This document shows, piece by piece, positions 49,971-63,800 of a DNA stretch of 64,000 bases. A program made the translations under genes and the position numbers. The stretch comes from Dasyornis broadbenti (Eukaryota; Chordata; Aves; Passeriformes; Dasyornithidae). The stretch spans positions 71,733-135,732 of the forward strand of contig VZRN01001306.1 of the NCBI GenBank assembly GCA_013397935.1, in the 5' to 3' direction. Below the pieces are notes generated by a model, which was not told the origin of the DNA, ran no database searches, and was given only the letters and a program-made list of their open reading frames with translations. Each line of letters opens with the position of its first letter. The stretch's first letter is position 1.

Positions 49971-52900
49971 ATTAAATATCCTTTATTCTGTGCAAGGACT
50001 GTTTACACCTCGTGTGCAGTGCTGGGTCAATGTTCTTTTGACCATAGCGATGGGCTAAGATTTAGGTTTCTAGCTAGTTGATTTTATTATAACATTTTCT
50101 CGTGTTGGTTACAAATGTCATCTTGTAAGTGGAAAAATTTTGTCGGTTATCCTCCAGATACCCTTGTATTTTACCTACCTTTCTCCGCAGAGTGGCTTCT
50201 TCTGAATTCATAGAACTTTTGAGAATTATGGAGCCTTTAAAAGAGAAACAGATGCCCCCTACTTAGACTGAATACCACTGCACTGAAAAGATTACTCTAC
50301 ATTTACCCTTGTGTTTAATTCTGTAACAGTTTCAGGATACACCTCCTCCATAATGAAAATGTCAAGTTCCCTAAAATAAACTGTCTTTAAAGTGTCTGCT
50401 TTCTCCACTATGTATTTATGCATTTGATCAACCCGATTTACAAAATAGATGCACTTAAACCACACCAGTTTTCCTAGGGCATACCTGGAAGGGGCAGAGG
50501 GTACCAACAAAATACCCCTCAACGAAACAAACCAAACCAACCAACCAAAAAAATCCAAACCCCACCATAGTCAATTAAATCACTAGAGGTGCAGGAACTT
50601 GTAATTAAGCAAGTAAGCACAAGTGTGTGGAAAAATCTTAGATGAATATATTTAATTTTAAATAAACCAACATTCTTTTGCAATTAGTCTTTTCTGCCAT
50701 TAGGAAGAGGGCTATATCTGCACTGAGAAATGGGCCTTTAAATGTCCTTCCCCAAATTATTCTATTTGGTGGTATCCTTAGCACCTATGGGTGTTAGGAA
50801 TAACACAAGCTCCCTTTGAACATGTTTTTTTGTAAGCAGCAGAGCACCACCACTGTGCCATCAAGAATGAGTCTCCAAAGCCATTATCCCTGCTAACATG
50901 GCCTTTATCTTGTATCTTCAGAGTTAGCTTGTTTGAAACAGGGCACCACACCCTGGGAATCTCTGTATTAGATAAACTGGAAGAGTTGATGCAAATGGTC
51001 TCTACAGAAAGCAATACTCTTCAAATCTCAGAGAGCAGTTGCAGACAGCTTGAGACCTGCTGTGCTATCCGGGCTGCAGGAGGGCTCAGAGCGCCACAGA
51101 AGCCTGTGTGAACGTCTGCATTTGTCTGAGAAGAGCAATTCTTGCAAATATCTGACCAAAGATGACCTGAGTGGGGCTGTGTAGTCTACATGAAGGAACC
51201 TCTGCACCTTGGTAGGGTTAATCCATTCTGCAGCATCAAGCCTGGAAATTTTGCCCATTGATCATGTAGAATTGGCTCCATCTGGACACAAGTTCCTACT
51301 CTTATTATTTTGATAAATGTTCCCTTTCCTTCTCTGTTTAATCTGGAGAGATGTAAGTCTTACCATGAAAATACTGATGTGCCTCCATAAACACTTGTCA
51401 ATGAAAATACTTTCTCTTTCTGTCTTCTTCTTATTTAGTTATGAAAGAAGTAGCTTAACTACTTCACAAAGTTTGATTCTACTACAGACTATACCTATTA
51501 GGTTACTTGAGAGCATGAACTGATTTGAGGATGTCCTTTCAAGTGGCTAGGAGAGTTTTGTCCCATACAAATACAAGTCTTAACAGGAAGAGGACTCAGG
51601 GATTCACAAGGTGAGAAGAATGACTTCTCTTATTCCCTATTCCTATTCGCTTCAGAACATGGGCAGAATCAGAATTGTGACAAAATAGAAATGCCACAGG
51701 ACATTTCCTCATAAAACCTCCTAATACCAAAGCATGCCTAAGTAACAATTACACTTGTGCTACCCCTTACCATCCCACTATTAAAGGAAACTCTTCCAGT
51801 AAGTTTGTTCTTAAACCACTCCTTTCTTAGTTATTATAATTTACTGCTGCAGCTTGGAAAACCTTTAATAACCTCCTCTTTTCATGTTATCTTGAAAGCA
51901 TTTTGCACAATAGCGTATCAAACTGATATTGCCACTCTCCTAACACTAGGTTTTCACTGTAAAACAATTCTACAAAAGAAAATTTTAAAGTCAGTGGTTC
52001 TAAAGATATCTAGAACCATGTTTAAGCCTTATCTACCATTATGCACTAGCATAAAAGGTAACACCTATCTTCTTCCAGTCACTAGGAAAGAAAGTGGTAT
52101 TTCTAGAATAGCGAATTAAAACTATTGTCTTCATTTTTAAGTTTTAGAACACTTATCAGAACCAACTGGCCAACTTCATTCTCTGGCTTATTGTCCAGAA
52201 AAAAGTTGTCAAGATAACATTATATATAGATGTACAAACACTTTTTTTTTTTTAAATTGCCTTATTTCAGCCATCATGTGTGATGACTACACGGCCTGGA
52301 AACATTCACTTTCACCCTTAAAATCTTATCACTCTTTCAAGTACCTGGTACTTAAGAAGATGTGTCTTCCCTCTGCTGACATCCACCAATTCCACCATAA
52401 TTCTCGTTCATTTGACTTGCACTTACTCTTCTGCTCCACTTGCAGAATTTATACTTTCTGTTTGGCCTCATTAATTTATTTGCTTTTGCGTTTTCTTTCA
52501 CCACATGGAAGTACCTACGAGTTCTGAGTTTTGCAGTTTGGATTTCAGATTTTTTTTTTTACCCATTTCCCCTGTATGTTCTTTTCTAAATATCTGTCAT
52601 TGCCTACCTTAGGTTCTCTGAGTAAGCTGTTGTGGCATCTTTTGTCTTTTCACAGTTACAAATGACTTTGTATGACTGCTTGATGAAAATTACACACAGC
52701 ATGAATGCACACACACCGAAACAATGCAGTCATAGAAGAGTGCCAGAGGAAAAATATATCACAAGTCATAGAATTACACCTAAAAAGCAGGTATCAGCAT
52801 AGAAGTTAAGGTTTAATTAGACCTCATTTCAAACCAGCATCTTGTCTCTGTGCAGCACTGAACATAGAAACAGTTTGGAGTTCCAACTGGATTTTAACTT

Positions 52901-53929
52901 CTTCCTGTAAACAGCCAAATTCAAAACCAAGATGATGTTTGATGTATTTTTTTTTCCTTTTCGCTTTGATCTTTCTCTTGATTTCATAGTTTGACTAAGG
53001 AACATTGAGCCACAAAAATCTGTGCCCCAACCAGTATCAGGTTTTTGTGGTTTATTTTTCATTTTGTGAAAAGTCTCCTTTATAAAACCTTGACAATGCA
53101 AGGACTGAGGGTCTGTATCATCTATTCAAAACACCTGATTAATGAATTATTAATATGAAGACTTCAATATGAAGGCTCCTCCTCTTTGAGAGAACTCAGA
53201 AAATACAGCCTTTCTGCATCATTTTATGGTCTTTGCTTCAGTTTCAGCTCTACCAGTGAAACATACACTATTTCCTCTCATCTTTTCCAGTATAACTTCT
53301 GCCTTCAATGAACTAAAGACTTGCTGACATTTGCTGTCGCGAGTACAGCGCCAAGTACGCTGATGATCTCAGCTGTGGCCTGCAGTTCAAATAATAATAG
53401 TAGTAGCTATGACAATGTTAGCATATGACCAAGAACAAAGACATCCCACAAAATACACAAGCCAAACTGGGGGGAACATACCAAAGAACAGTAAATGCTA
53501 ACTCAGAAAGAGACAATTCATTAGTCACTTTGTCATTCAAATATTTCCAAAAATTAATGACGTTTGCCAAACATATGTCTAGCATTTCCCTAAGATAGCA
53601 AGCTTATGTAGAGTAGGAATTCAAATGACTCATATGCTATGATGCGGCTGCTTAACATGGCTTATTAAACCAGCTCTCCAAAGTGTCCAGGACAATGACT
53701 ATCAAATATCAAAGCATAGGAAATAGGGTCCTATTTCTTTCATTGGTGTGTACAGAGGCAGAAAGCAAATTAATTGGAATTCATGCAACTCATCTAAGAC
53801 TTATTTCTTACAGAGTCTCTGCTGAGAATACCGTAAAGTGCAGCACTCAGTTCAGTAATACTTCATTGCTGTGACAAAACACAGAGCCATTACCGGAGTG
53901 AAGTAAAGAGGCAGAATCTTCAAAAATAA
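49971..53929. other. Non-coding stretch, nothing assigned
   Basis: A CCAA/AAAC-rich tract lies at 50524-50549. T runs lie near 52241-52252 and 52550-52560. The 120-codon plus-strand frame at 51757-52119 is Leu/Thr/Ile-rich without a domain and is taken as chance. No recognised mobile elements. Confidence 0.5.
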
Positions 53930-54110
53930 AACCAAAAAAACCCTAAGCTCTCGGGATAGAGCACTTTAATCTCTATATCAGATTATTCAGCAGGCGGCCT
54001 GAAAAGATCTCAGCAATTTGACAATAGAATCAGCAAGAGGGCCGCTTACTGCCTCATACATTTTGAAGTTCCTTTGGACTTTTAATTAAACAAATATAAA
54101 ACAAGTCAGA
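53930..54110. other. Possible conserved non-coding element
   Basis: A stretch of even composition without simple repeats that carries a SOX-like ACAATAG (54021-54027), a palindromic homeodomain word TTTAATTAAA (54081-54090) and CAGATTATTCAGCAGGCGGC. The look is that of a developmental enhancer in a gene desert, but this is an impression only. Confidence 0.2.
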
Positions 54111-57100
54111 AGTAAATGTTCTCATTCAATTTGCATCAATTCATTGAGGCATTTATGTCCTTTGTTACCTTAGTGCTGGTACAGAATGCAAGTATTTGTG
54201 AATTTTGTTTTACTTTTAGTTTAGGAAACTATTGTAATTCAATTTTATGGTTAAGAGTGACATGCAGACTGAATGCCTTCGCACAAGCATGTAACATACT
54301 CCTCTCTAGACCATGTATTAGTTTTCAATAGTTTAGAATACGCAAACAAAAAGACAAAAGTATGGTAAACTGCAAGCCCTCCTAGGAACATCTAGAACAA
54401 GTAAGTGTAATGACCCAGATAGAGGATATAAAAAGAAAATTTGGTGTTGCGGAGATTGCACCTTGGCATAACTATATCAGACCAAAACTTAAGCTGACAA
54501 TTTTGAACAGCAGGTCGATATGGCATAAAGCAGAAAAACCATGAAAAAAACCTAAACAAAACAGTGGCAATACCAAACAACCTTTCCACATCTCTGTTAA
54601 CATGTACAGAAATAGAATAAAGTGAGAATGGCTCCACAGTTAAGCTGAAGTCTGCTGTAACTGTTTTTAAAGTCAAAGTCCCAGATACCTTGATAAAATC
54701 CCTTTTGGGTCAAGTTGTGTCCTTAATATAAATTATATACATTGCCTTAAATAAAGGCTTTCTCAGCCCACAGTTACACAATTCTTGGATATCTTCCATT
54801 AGCCCTCTGATCTTGATTCCTAGAATACGTTTTCTGGGATCGGACTGGACCCAGGGCACTATCTACTGGGTCCTTCAAAGAACGAATACAAATCTCTTAC
54901 AAAGAAACGCACATAAAACCCAGGAGAGCTTCATTTGCAAAGTGATCCACAGACATGGGAACACACACATCTTGGTCAGAAGAAATTAAATTAGAAAATC
55001 CCTACATGTGCAAGCATATACTCGGCAAAATCAGATTTTTACTACTGTTTTCCTCTGCATTAAGTAAAATCATGCTGCCTCAATAGTTGGGAGTGACACC
55101 ACGTGCCAGAGGAAAGAGAGTCAGATAACATTCTGAGACCAAATCTCAAGGAAAGAACCCTGTGATGGTAGTTGTGTTGCTTAGGTGGCTGAAGAGTTCT
55201 TCCACATCCTGGGTTTTATGGTACAAAATGGTTAACGACGTATATTTAAGACTACTTTAACTCATATTTAACACTTCACTTGTCATGGAAGTTTCATGTG
55301 GGGATGCAGTAAAAAGTATGAGCTGACACGGATGTGTCTTTCTTTGCCTCTGCCATTTGAAGAGCTCACTTCTTCAAACAGCAGAGTTCACCCCACACAA
55401 ACAAAAAATACCTAGCAGGATATTTCTGACACAATGCTTTCCTATAGTTTCAATCAGCTTTATTTATTTTTTGTTATTATTATTAGCATCAAAATCTTGC
55501 ACCTTTTCTTTATGAACACTTTAAAAATTTGAGAGATTTGAGTAGAAGCCCAGCAAGAGAAATGCCAGGTAAAATTTTACTTATTACATTTATCATTGGT
55601 ATTTCATAATATTTTCACAGCTATTTCTCCTTGAACCAATAACCATTAATGCAGTACCATTATTCAGGTAATAACATTAGGAGGGATTTCTTTATTGCTA
55701 AAGCAAAAGATGAATAATTTTTGTCTCGAACAATACATGCAAAGAAGATATAAAGTAAGTGAATTCAAAGTCTCAGTAATAAATCTCTTGAAAACCTTGA
55801 TATTAAAGTACGGTTAACCATGGAGCAGAGAAAGTCTAACAGATTTGTACTATTTCCAACATTAATGCTTTGAAATGTGTTAATTAATAACATGAATTTG
55901 AATCCAGACAGGAGTCATATTCTTTGGCAAAGACAGAGGTAGATCAAATTCTGAAAGAGGAAAAGCCAGGAACCACCTGAAATAGCTTTCCAGAAAATTA
56001 TGTCCATTGAAAAATAAGAAAGAACACTTTAACTGAGCAAACTCTTGGATAATGACTATTCATAGAATGGGGGAAGAGGGGTCAGAGAGCTAATGTGCAA
56101 TAATATCTATTTATACTGTCCCTTTCCCCTTTATGCAACTGTCCAGGACGAACAAATGAAAAAGGGAGAAAATAGAAGGGGAAGTCACACAGGCAACCTC
56201 AGTTTAATACACCGGATCAAATATTTTCAAGCAATGGATAAATAAAATGAGGCTTGGCATGATTTGGTTGCTTGAGACGCAGCTGAGAGCTGAATCTCTG
56301 CAGCTCAGGCAAGCCCTGCCAAGGTTCGCCTGAGGAGTAGGAAATCAGAGATAACTCCAGGTACCTTCAAGCTTCATCAGACTCCTACTGTCCCCCCAGG
56401 GAGAATGGAAAACAACAGATACTGCTCTGCAAAGAGAAAACATTTCAAGAAATAACATTCTGAGGTGGAAATTCACCACCAGCTGAGCTCAAGAAAGGAG
56501 CAAAGAGCAAAAGAGAAAACGTGGTTTCAAATAGCATGTGCCTGAAAATAGAGCAAATGTGTGCAAGAACAACGAGCTTTCTGTGAGTTGTGCTGGAAAC
56601 ACAGCCCAGGGCCAGTACATCTCCACTCATATTTGGGCAGCTGGCCAGAGACTATAGAAGTGACTTTCCTCCCATTATTTTCTCATTTTCATTAAACTGC
56701 ATTTCAGGGCACCACAAAACAAGTCTACTTTCTCTACATTTTTCTCAGGCACATACCCTTTGCTCACTAAGAATAATCTCTGCTGGCAAATAAAGCAGGT
56801 CCCCATTAATTATCTCTCTCTCTCCACTTTTGCAGCTTTACTTGTAGGAATACTGCCATGACTATGGACTGTTTGCCAAGAGGCCTCACACATGCTTTTT
56901 TCATTATTAGACTACTATAAAATTTAACCATATAAGTCTCCTGCGCAGTACCCTCCGGACAATGCCAACAGCCATTCTAAAATAGACTACTTCAGAGGGC
57001 AAAGAGACCAGGCCTTTTTGCAACTCATTAAACTGAGGTTTATTTTTGCCTTGTTAGTAGATGTGATTCTGCTCCTGCTGATGGGCACTGCAGCAGCCTT

Positions 57101-59029
57101 AGCTCTCATATGAGCATTTTAAAAAACTTCAGACCTTGTCATACTTAGCAGTTACACAAAACTTCATTTAACTAAGTGGGAATTTTGCATGTCAGGGCCA
57201 CAACACAGCAAGGGTCAGATTTTACCATTTGGCATTAAAAGATTTTGATTCTAAATTGCTGGGAAAATAATGGTGTACAAGGATAGAGCTTGCTTTCAAT
57301 TTTCTCCTCAAATCACAGAGCTTAATTGGTTCTACAAATACAGAATTGTAAGCAAAAACAAAAAGGAAAAGATTCTGAAAGAGTGCTTTTTATCAATAGG
57401 TAGCAGAGTACTTTGCAGTGGAACACAATACCATTTTCCCTTTGTAAAATTATCTCTTGAAGTAAAAAGAAATTACTTGCTTATCCAACCGCTCACAGCA
57501 GACTGAAAGTATGGAAGAAAACAACATTCAGGCTTTGATCATTTTAGTTAATCCTAAGAATCAACATTTTACTTGCTATCATTAATTTCCCATCAATGGT
57601 AAAGAATCTGCCTCAGAAGGACACAGTCTCTTTTTCCAGTGTGTGAAGACAACACACATGGTTGAGACTCTGGAATTTATTCTCTCAGTGAAGCAAAAGA
57701 CAGAGTAAATAACACTGTCCCTAATTCAACTTTCAGGAATGTCAGCCAGAGCAGTTAGGGAAGGGCAACAGCTGCCTGTCCTCTCACTCTGATCTATTGC
57801 AGCAGCAAGGCAATAGCATCTGACAGAAAGGGAAAACCCCAAACTCTCACACACCACAGCAAACACCCATCAAGATTAAGACTCAAGCTTTACACCAATT
57901 ATAAAAACAGCCCCAACAGTAACGTTGTAAACAGGACTGATGAAATCAGAAGAATGATGCTGCACATATGCTTGCTAACATATCGCTCCTTTTTTTCACG
58001 TCGCTTAATATCTAGGCTATACTGTGTTTAACAGCCTTAAAAACATGATCAAGAGCCACCATCCTTGGCTAACATGTTTAAAGAAGCTTACATCTACAGT
58101 AAGCCCTCAGTGCTGTTTACGTAAAGCAGAGTCCTAAGTACCAGGGAAGAAATGAACAAACACAAGGCACTGCCCATTTAGCAAACCAGCAGTATCTGCA
58201 CTATCCTGAGCATCACGCAGAAGCTGTGCACAACACCCTTTATTATACAAAATGTTTTCGGGTGGAATGAAGTAAAAAAACTTGCAGAGCTGTTTGTTCA
58301 CTGTCTTGTGGGAAGTGGTACAAGAACCTGGTAACTTTAGGTTGAAGAGAGCATAAAAAGAAAGAAACCACAATTGCACAAGGGCAAAGGCACCCTGTGC
58401 CCAATCCCCGTGCTCCCCCATCATGCTTGCATTGCCTAAGGATGTAAAGCACAGCACAGATGGCCCTACATGATTGTCTGAATACACTGATAGAGTCATT
58501 CTTTCAATGTCACTGAGATTTATTTTTCTGTCTTAAATCTATGCTGAAAAGATACCCCGAGTATCATGAAGTTGCCCACAGTTTCCCATAAATTCGAGCT
58601 CAGCTGAGCAAAGTAGGCTTGTAAGGAAGACAGCCAAGCCCCAGATATCCTGGAAGCCTTTGAAGTTAGTTATTTCTTCTTCCAAGGTGTTCTAGCCTTA
58701 AAAAACAAGCAAACAGCCTTCCAAAAACAAAGTGGGGAGTTGGGGATTTTTATCCCATTTCACCAATTAAGTCAATGAATCCCACATTTTCAGATTTACT
58801 CTCCTATATTTTACCGCAAGGAAAATCAAGCTCCACTCCAGTGCCCCCAGCACTCCATAGGTGAGCATGGTACAGCCTGAAAGACCAAACCCAGACTTTT
58901 CCACTTGAAAATGAGTGCAACACTGTGCCCATCCTGGTCCCAGTGAGATGAAGGTGTCCTTGCTGCACTAACAGAAAAGGATTGCTGGTGGCTGTCACAC
59001 CCCCATAACTCTTCCCTGCCCTCTGTGTT
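54111..59029. other. Non-coding stretch, nothing assigned
   Basis: No gene seen. A (CT)n tract of about 11 bases lies at 56813-56824. The 121-codon minus-strand frame at 58134-58499 has no ATG-supported start with a recognisable domain. No mobile elements could be placed. Confidence 0.5.
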
Positions 59030-59044
59030 AAAAAAAAAAAAAAA
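59030..59044. repeat. poly-A run
   Basis: Fifteen A. On the minus strand these become the Phe run in the 190-codon open frame at 58804-59376, one reason to doubt that frame. Confidence 0.9.
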
Positions 59045-59109
59045 GTACTGGAAGACTGCAAGATATCGTAGGGGACTACAAAAGCACATGCAGGGTGTTG
59101 AAAGGGCAG

Positions 59110-59460
59110 CAGATTGACAGGAGAAGCAAAGAACAGTCCAGCCTCTGGCGCTGACCCTGGGAGCAGCCAGCAGGGCTGGAGGTGTCGCACCCAGAGCTCT
59201 TCACTGGGCCACCCTCCCTCTGAGCTCCCACACCTGGCAGGGACGTGTGACAGCTCCCAACACCTCCCGCTGTCCCCAGCACCTCTCACCAGCAGCACGG
59301 CCAGTGAGAAAAGCCCACACACAGCTCCCCACGAGGTACAGCGGGGCCAAGGCCAGCCTCCATGGCACGTCTGCACTCACTGGGTGACACAAATTGCTTC
59401 TGTGCCAAAGGGCTGGGGTGGCAGGACCAGGCTGTGCCCTGGTTTTCTCTTTAGGCTTGT
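59110..59460. other. GC-rich block, no gene assigned
   Basis: This block is clearly richer in G and C than anything else in the window, with scattered CpG but not the density of a CpG island. It supports overlapping open frames on both strands: 59114-59515 plus (133 codons) and 58804-59376 minus (190 codons). Neither has a recognisable domain, and the minus-strand frame includes a homopolymer Phe run. The block could be an old GC-rich repeat, a regulatory patch or an exon of an unknown transcript. Confidence 0.35.
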
Positions 59461-59828
59461 AGGAAGACTGTGTCTATGTCAACAGGAGGGTCTAACAGAC
59501 AACATAACTGATTAGGAGTGACTCCCCCAACAATATTTTATAATTCCAAAGCTACATAAATACAGGCAGTAGCCCCTATTTTCCTAGCTACTCAGGTCTC
59601 TGCTAGTAAACAGGTACATGGGGATTGGACTGAATTCTTCCAATGAATTTTGGTGGCATTTCAAGACCCTAGTAATTCCATTGGCCCAAAAAGTCTGTTT
59701 AAATTCACAGCAGAAGAATTAGCTAGCTTGGCTATTAGGTCACAGTATGCTGCACCATCTACACAGACACACACACACCAAAGAATCTTTTCCTTGTTGA
59801 TTTATCAGCAACAGATCTAGCTGCATCT
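59461..59828. other. Non-coding stretch, nothing assigned
   Basis: A short (AC)n tract lies at about 59762-59777. Nothing else recognised. Confidence 0.6.
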
Positions 59829-59875
59829 AAAAAAANNNNNNNNNNNNNNNNNNNNNNAAAAAAAAAAAAAAAAAA
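59829..59875. repeat. poly-A tract interrupted by an assembly gap
   Basis: Seven A, then 22 N (59836-59857), then 18 A. The gap sits inside a homopolymer, so it probably hides more A and the true length is unknown. Confidence 0.95.
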
Positions 59876-60730
59876 GAAAGGCCTCCCAAAGAAACAAACC
59901 AAAACAAACATTCCCCACCTTCCAAAAAAATCACCTGTGCCAATTCAGCCACAGTATCTCATGCAGCATCTTTCCATAAGAATTAAAAGAAAAACAATAC
60001 TGTTACCCTTACATCTCTTGAGCCAAAGCTGTTACGTGAGAAGGACCATTAATGTCAGCAGGGATACAAAGTGAGCAGGATTTGCTCCATGCTCGGTAAT
60101 AAAACCTTCTCAAGGAGATGAAATTGGACTCAGTGTAATGTAACAGGAGAGACTGGAAGCCACAGTGGCACTGTGTGGACAGTCTGTATCACACTAGTAT
60201 TCGAGGACTAGAAAGCAGGTAGTCTTGTAGATCCGTTGAAAGATTTTTCTGCAGATGATATTAATGAGCAGTGACTGTCTGGTGCCAGTGTTACTTCAAA
60301 TTGCTATTTTAATACAGCTTACATCAAGAGTAGCACTGACAAACATAATCAAAATGGCAGTACATTCAAGTACAAGATAGGAATACTGTTCTCACTTGAA
60401 AATGAAAAATAAAGCAAGAGAGATGGAATACTGAAAAAGGAGGAAAATGCTAAAGGAAAAAAGAACCAATACCATTCGGAGTTAAATCACTATGCACAGC
60501 TACAGTCTGACAATCCAAATGTGAACTCCATGTGCAATAGCATGGATACAGCCATTAGAATTGTGGGGTTTTTTATTTTTGTATAGCAATGAGATCAATG
60601 TGTGCCATAACATAGGGAGAGCAATGCCACAAATGAGTTTCTGCTGTGTATTTTTTGAGCTTGATTTTGAGCACAGCATTTATTCAGTTTCCCCCTCCCT
60701 CCCAATCAGGTTCTCATTATGTCGTCTAAA
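59876..60730. other. Non-coding stretch, nothing assigned
   Basis: AAAC-rich low complexity near 59880-59930, otherwise unremarkable AT-rich sequence. Confidence 0.6.
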
Positions 60731-60845
60731 ACCTTGATTCAGCCAAGCACTTCTGGATGTTCTTTGTTGGAACATGTAATTACTTCCCATTAAAGTCAAC
60801 GGGATTAAGTAGCATGGTTAAGTGCTTTGCTGAATCAGAGCCTAA
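60731..60845. mobile_element. Palindromic MITE-like element
   Basis: The left arm CTTGATTCAGCCAAGCACTT (60733-60752) is nearly the exact reverse complement of the right arm AAGTGCTTTGCTGAATCAGA (60820-60839). The centre CCCATTAAAGTCAACGGGA is itself a near palindrome. The wording (GATTCAGCAAAGCACTTAAG and CCCATTGAAGTCAATGGG) is that of an ancient palindromic repeat found across birds, crocodilians and turtles. It is non-coding. The arms are the best preserved of the three elements of this kind here. Confidence 0.75.
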
Positions 60846-63800
60846 GTGACATCAGCTGTGCCAGTAAGTTACAGGTGTAAAAAAAAAAAAAACCAAACAA
60901 AATCCCCAAACTCTCATGTTTTAAAAATCTGACCTTTTTTAAAGCAAACTTTCATAATAGGCACATTTGTGATTTTGCTGTGGATTTTACTTAGCCGACT
61001 GATGATATACTACTTCCTACCTTTTACCTCTCTCAAATGTTGCCACGCTAGTCCTTGTTGATTCTCTAGAAAAAAAGGGTAAACTAGGGTAATCTTTAGA
61101 GAAAAGAAAAATAGAGTACTGAGGTGGCAAACATTACTCTGGCTTGTCAAAAGTGAACAGGGAAATAGAAGAAAAGCACATAGTGTTGTTTGCCCTTGAA
61201 ATCTCTTAATGTGACAGATTTAGACAAAGGTGCATTAGTCTTTGAAAAGAGACACCAAACACAGACACACAAAAGCAAAACCCACAATAGCCTACAAAAA
61301 GCTTCCTGAGCCAGCTTATTCAGGAAGAGGTTATGCAGGGCTTGCTTCTCTCCTTCACCAGTAACAGGTTTAAAGATAGCTCCATGTAGCCTGGATGCAA
61401 TGAGGAGCACTTAACTGCCCCATCTCAGTCACAATTCAGATCTGTCCCAAAGTCCTCACATGCAGCCCTTAAAACTGTTCATCCAAAAGACTTTTTCCCG
61501 GGGACAGGTTCACAATGTCATGATATCTGAAACATGGGTACCTTAGACACACAACTAAGGATGCTCTTACTCAGTGTTCTGGTTAAAATCTTGTTTTGTG
61601 ACTCTGGGCATGAGATCTGCCTGCATTTGCAGCAGCAGTTCTGAAGCATAGCAAAAACAGTCACAAGTTAATTGGGTAGAACTCAGATAAAAACATGTGT
61701 TTAACTGGAAAAAAAATACTACTAACAGCACCTGAAAGACTTTGAGAAGCTGTGGAGAAAATACATCAAAGACAAAAATTCATACAAACTCATCATTTGT
61801 AACTGTCATCAGAAACAGGTTCACTTTGTTCTATTTGAGTCCTGATGCTGTGAACACAGCCTCGGTATCTGAATACCTAAATGTCATATTCAGGAGTCTA
61901 ACATGGAAAATCTTATCTATGAGGAAGCAACATCATGAGATCCACATGACACAAAACTGATGGATGCACCCACATCACAGAGGTGACACAGGGGACACAC
62001 TGAAACACAAAGGAGTGGATCAATGGGAACAAAATGACATGTTTCAAAGTGGACAAATAGCTCTTGGCAAATAGCCAGCAGTGGCATAACTATAGGAATG
62101 TCTATAAGGAATTATCACCCCAAAATTTCAGTCACAAGCAGCATAGGCACAAGACAGACATTACAGACACCATGAGACTTAGTATCTTAAAAATACCCAA
62201 CCAAACACAGAAGTAATATTACAACAGAGTTTAACCTTTAATCACTGTTTCCAGACCAAAATAGGTTGTGGCTTTTCAAAAAAAGCCTCCAGTTGAAGAA
62301 TTTAACATATATTCCATTATTTATTCTATTTATTTCTTTAGATTTTAAAATGTGCCTCTCCAAAGATCTAGGAAAAATATACAGATCATTTAAAATTACA
62401 GACAAAATTCCAGCTAACCCAATGGTCAAAATAAAAAACCTTCCCAGAACCCTGACCCTAACCCTTCTCAGAAAAGAATCCCACCTTTTGAACCCAGTAA
62501 CTATCACTCAGTCTTTTTCCTAAGAAAAAGCTTGGGAAAATAGTTGGGTTCTTCCACTACCAACCAGGAGGTTAGCAATTGGCCCACGTCTAACATCTAA
62601 GACCATAACATACAGTGACAAAAATTATTCCTGACACTCAACTTTCCCTTCTCATCCTCTCTTTGGCATTTCTGCTGTATCTGCAAGTTTATTTTAACAA
62701 ATGATTTTTATCAGCTGTTTATCTTCACCCCGTGGTACTTTTTGAGCCCTCCAAAATACGTCCCTGGAGGTAAGATGACCACCATCCTTTTTCCATCTCC
62801 ACTCCTTCCCCTTTTATTTTTTCTTCTTTTATCCCCAGAGATGGTCCCCCCAACATGATGAACTAAACAGAAATACTGACTATCAATGTTTCTCAAAACC
62901 ATAATTAAAATTGCTCTACTTCTTTCAGTTTGTAGTGTGCCGTTTTGTAGATGCATAGAGACAGAATAAGAGTCAGACAGAAATAGAGTCAGCAGAACTG
63001 GGAACATAATGCAGATCTCATTTCCCTTCGCCTTGGTTGAGGAGTTGAACTAAACAATAGGGACAGTCTATTTCAGCCTATTTTCAGGTACAGTATCTCC
63101 AAGAGCTATTTTCATACCAAAGGTAAAACCAGGTCTATAAATCTCAAGAAGTTTTTTTGTCCTTCAGTCAGTGGAAAAGAGACTGGAACACTTAAGTCAT
63201 AACACATTAAAATGAAGGGGGAGGGTCAGCTTTTTTTTTTTTTTTCTGTGCTGAGCAGCAGAAACATCACTGTCATGCTCAGATGAGCTATCATAGACTT
63301 TCTGGATGACCAGTTGCAGATAATTATAAAAAGAACCCTGTAACTGAATGTTATAATCCCATTATTAATTTATAATTCATAATCTGTACCTTATTGAACA
63401 GAGCAGCCATGCTATAAATTTAAAACACATTGCGTGACAGCCCACTCTTTCCAAAACTTCATTTGTAATGAGATCTGCAGTTCTTAGCTGCAGTAATTTA
63501 TAATAATCATCAGTAAATACTGCACTTAACTGATGCTATTTCCTGTGTGTGAAACACAAGTCAGAAGCATCATACTTTAGGCCAGAATCAGTCACACTTT
63601 TCACAGAAAATGATTTATTCTTTACACAAACCTGATAGGGGTAGAAAGATACTGAAGGCAGATTTTCATCACAAAAGGCAGCAGGCAGGTCTGTGTGTTG
63701 CAGGAAGCCTTAACTTACTGCAGGCAGCAATTCAAGGTCTGTTCATTGCCTTGAGAAAACTAATTCAAGACTTCCCTATTCTCATCTCTAAAGTTAGATC

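Noticed and set aside
51757..52119. 120-codon plus-strand open frame
   Set aside because: Length is within chance expectation and the translation resembles no known family.
53356..53367. In-frame YADD, the catalytic motif of some reverse transcriptases
   Set aside because: Only about 18 codons surround it before a stop and no other RT motif is readable nearby. A four-residue match is expected by chance.
58134..58499. 121-codon minus-strand open frame
   Set aside because: No domain, and a second frame overlaps it on the same strand. Judged to be chance.
58804..59376. 190-codon minus-strand open frame, the longest in the window
   Set aside because: It lies in a GC-rich block where stops are rare, includes a Phe run from a poly-A tract, and shows no domain or family resemblance.
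62450..62465. Telomere-like CCCTGACCCTAACCCT
   Set aside because: Only about 2.5 units, one of them variant. Too short to call an interstitial telomere.
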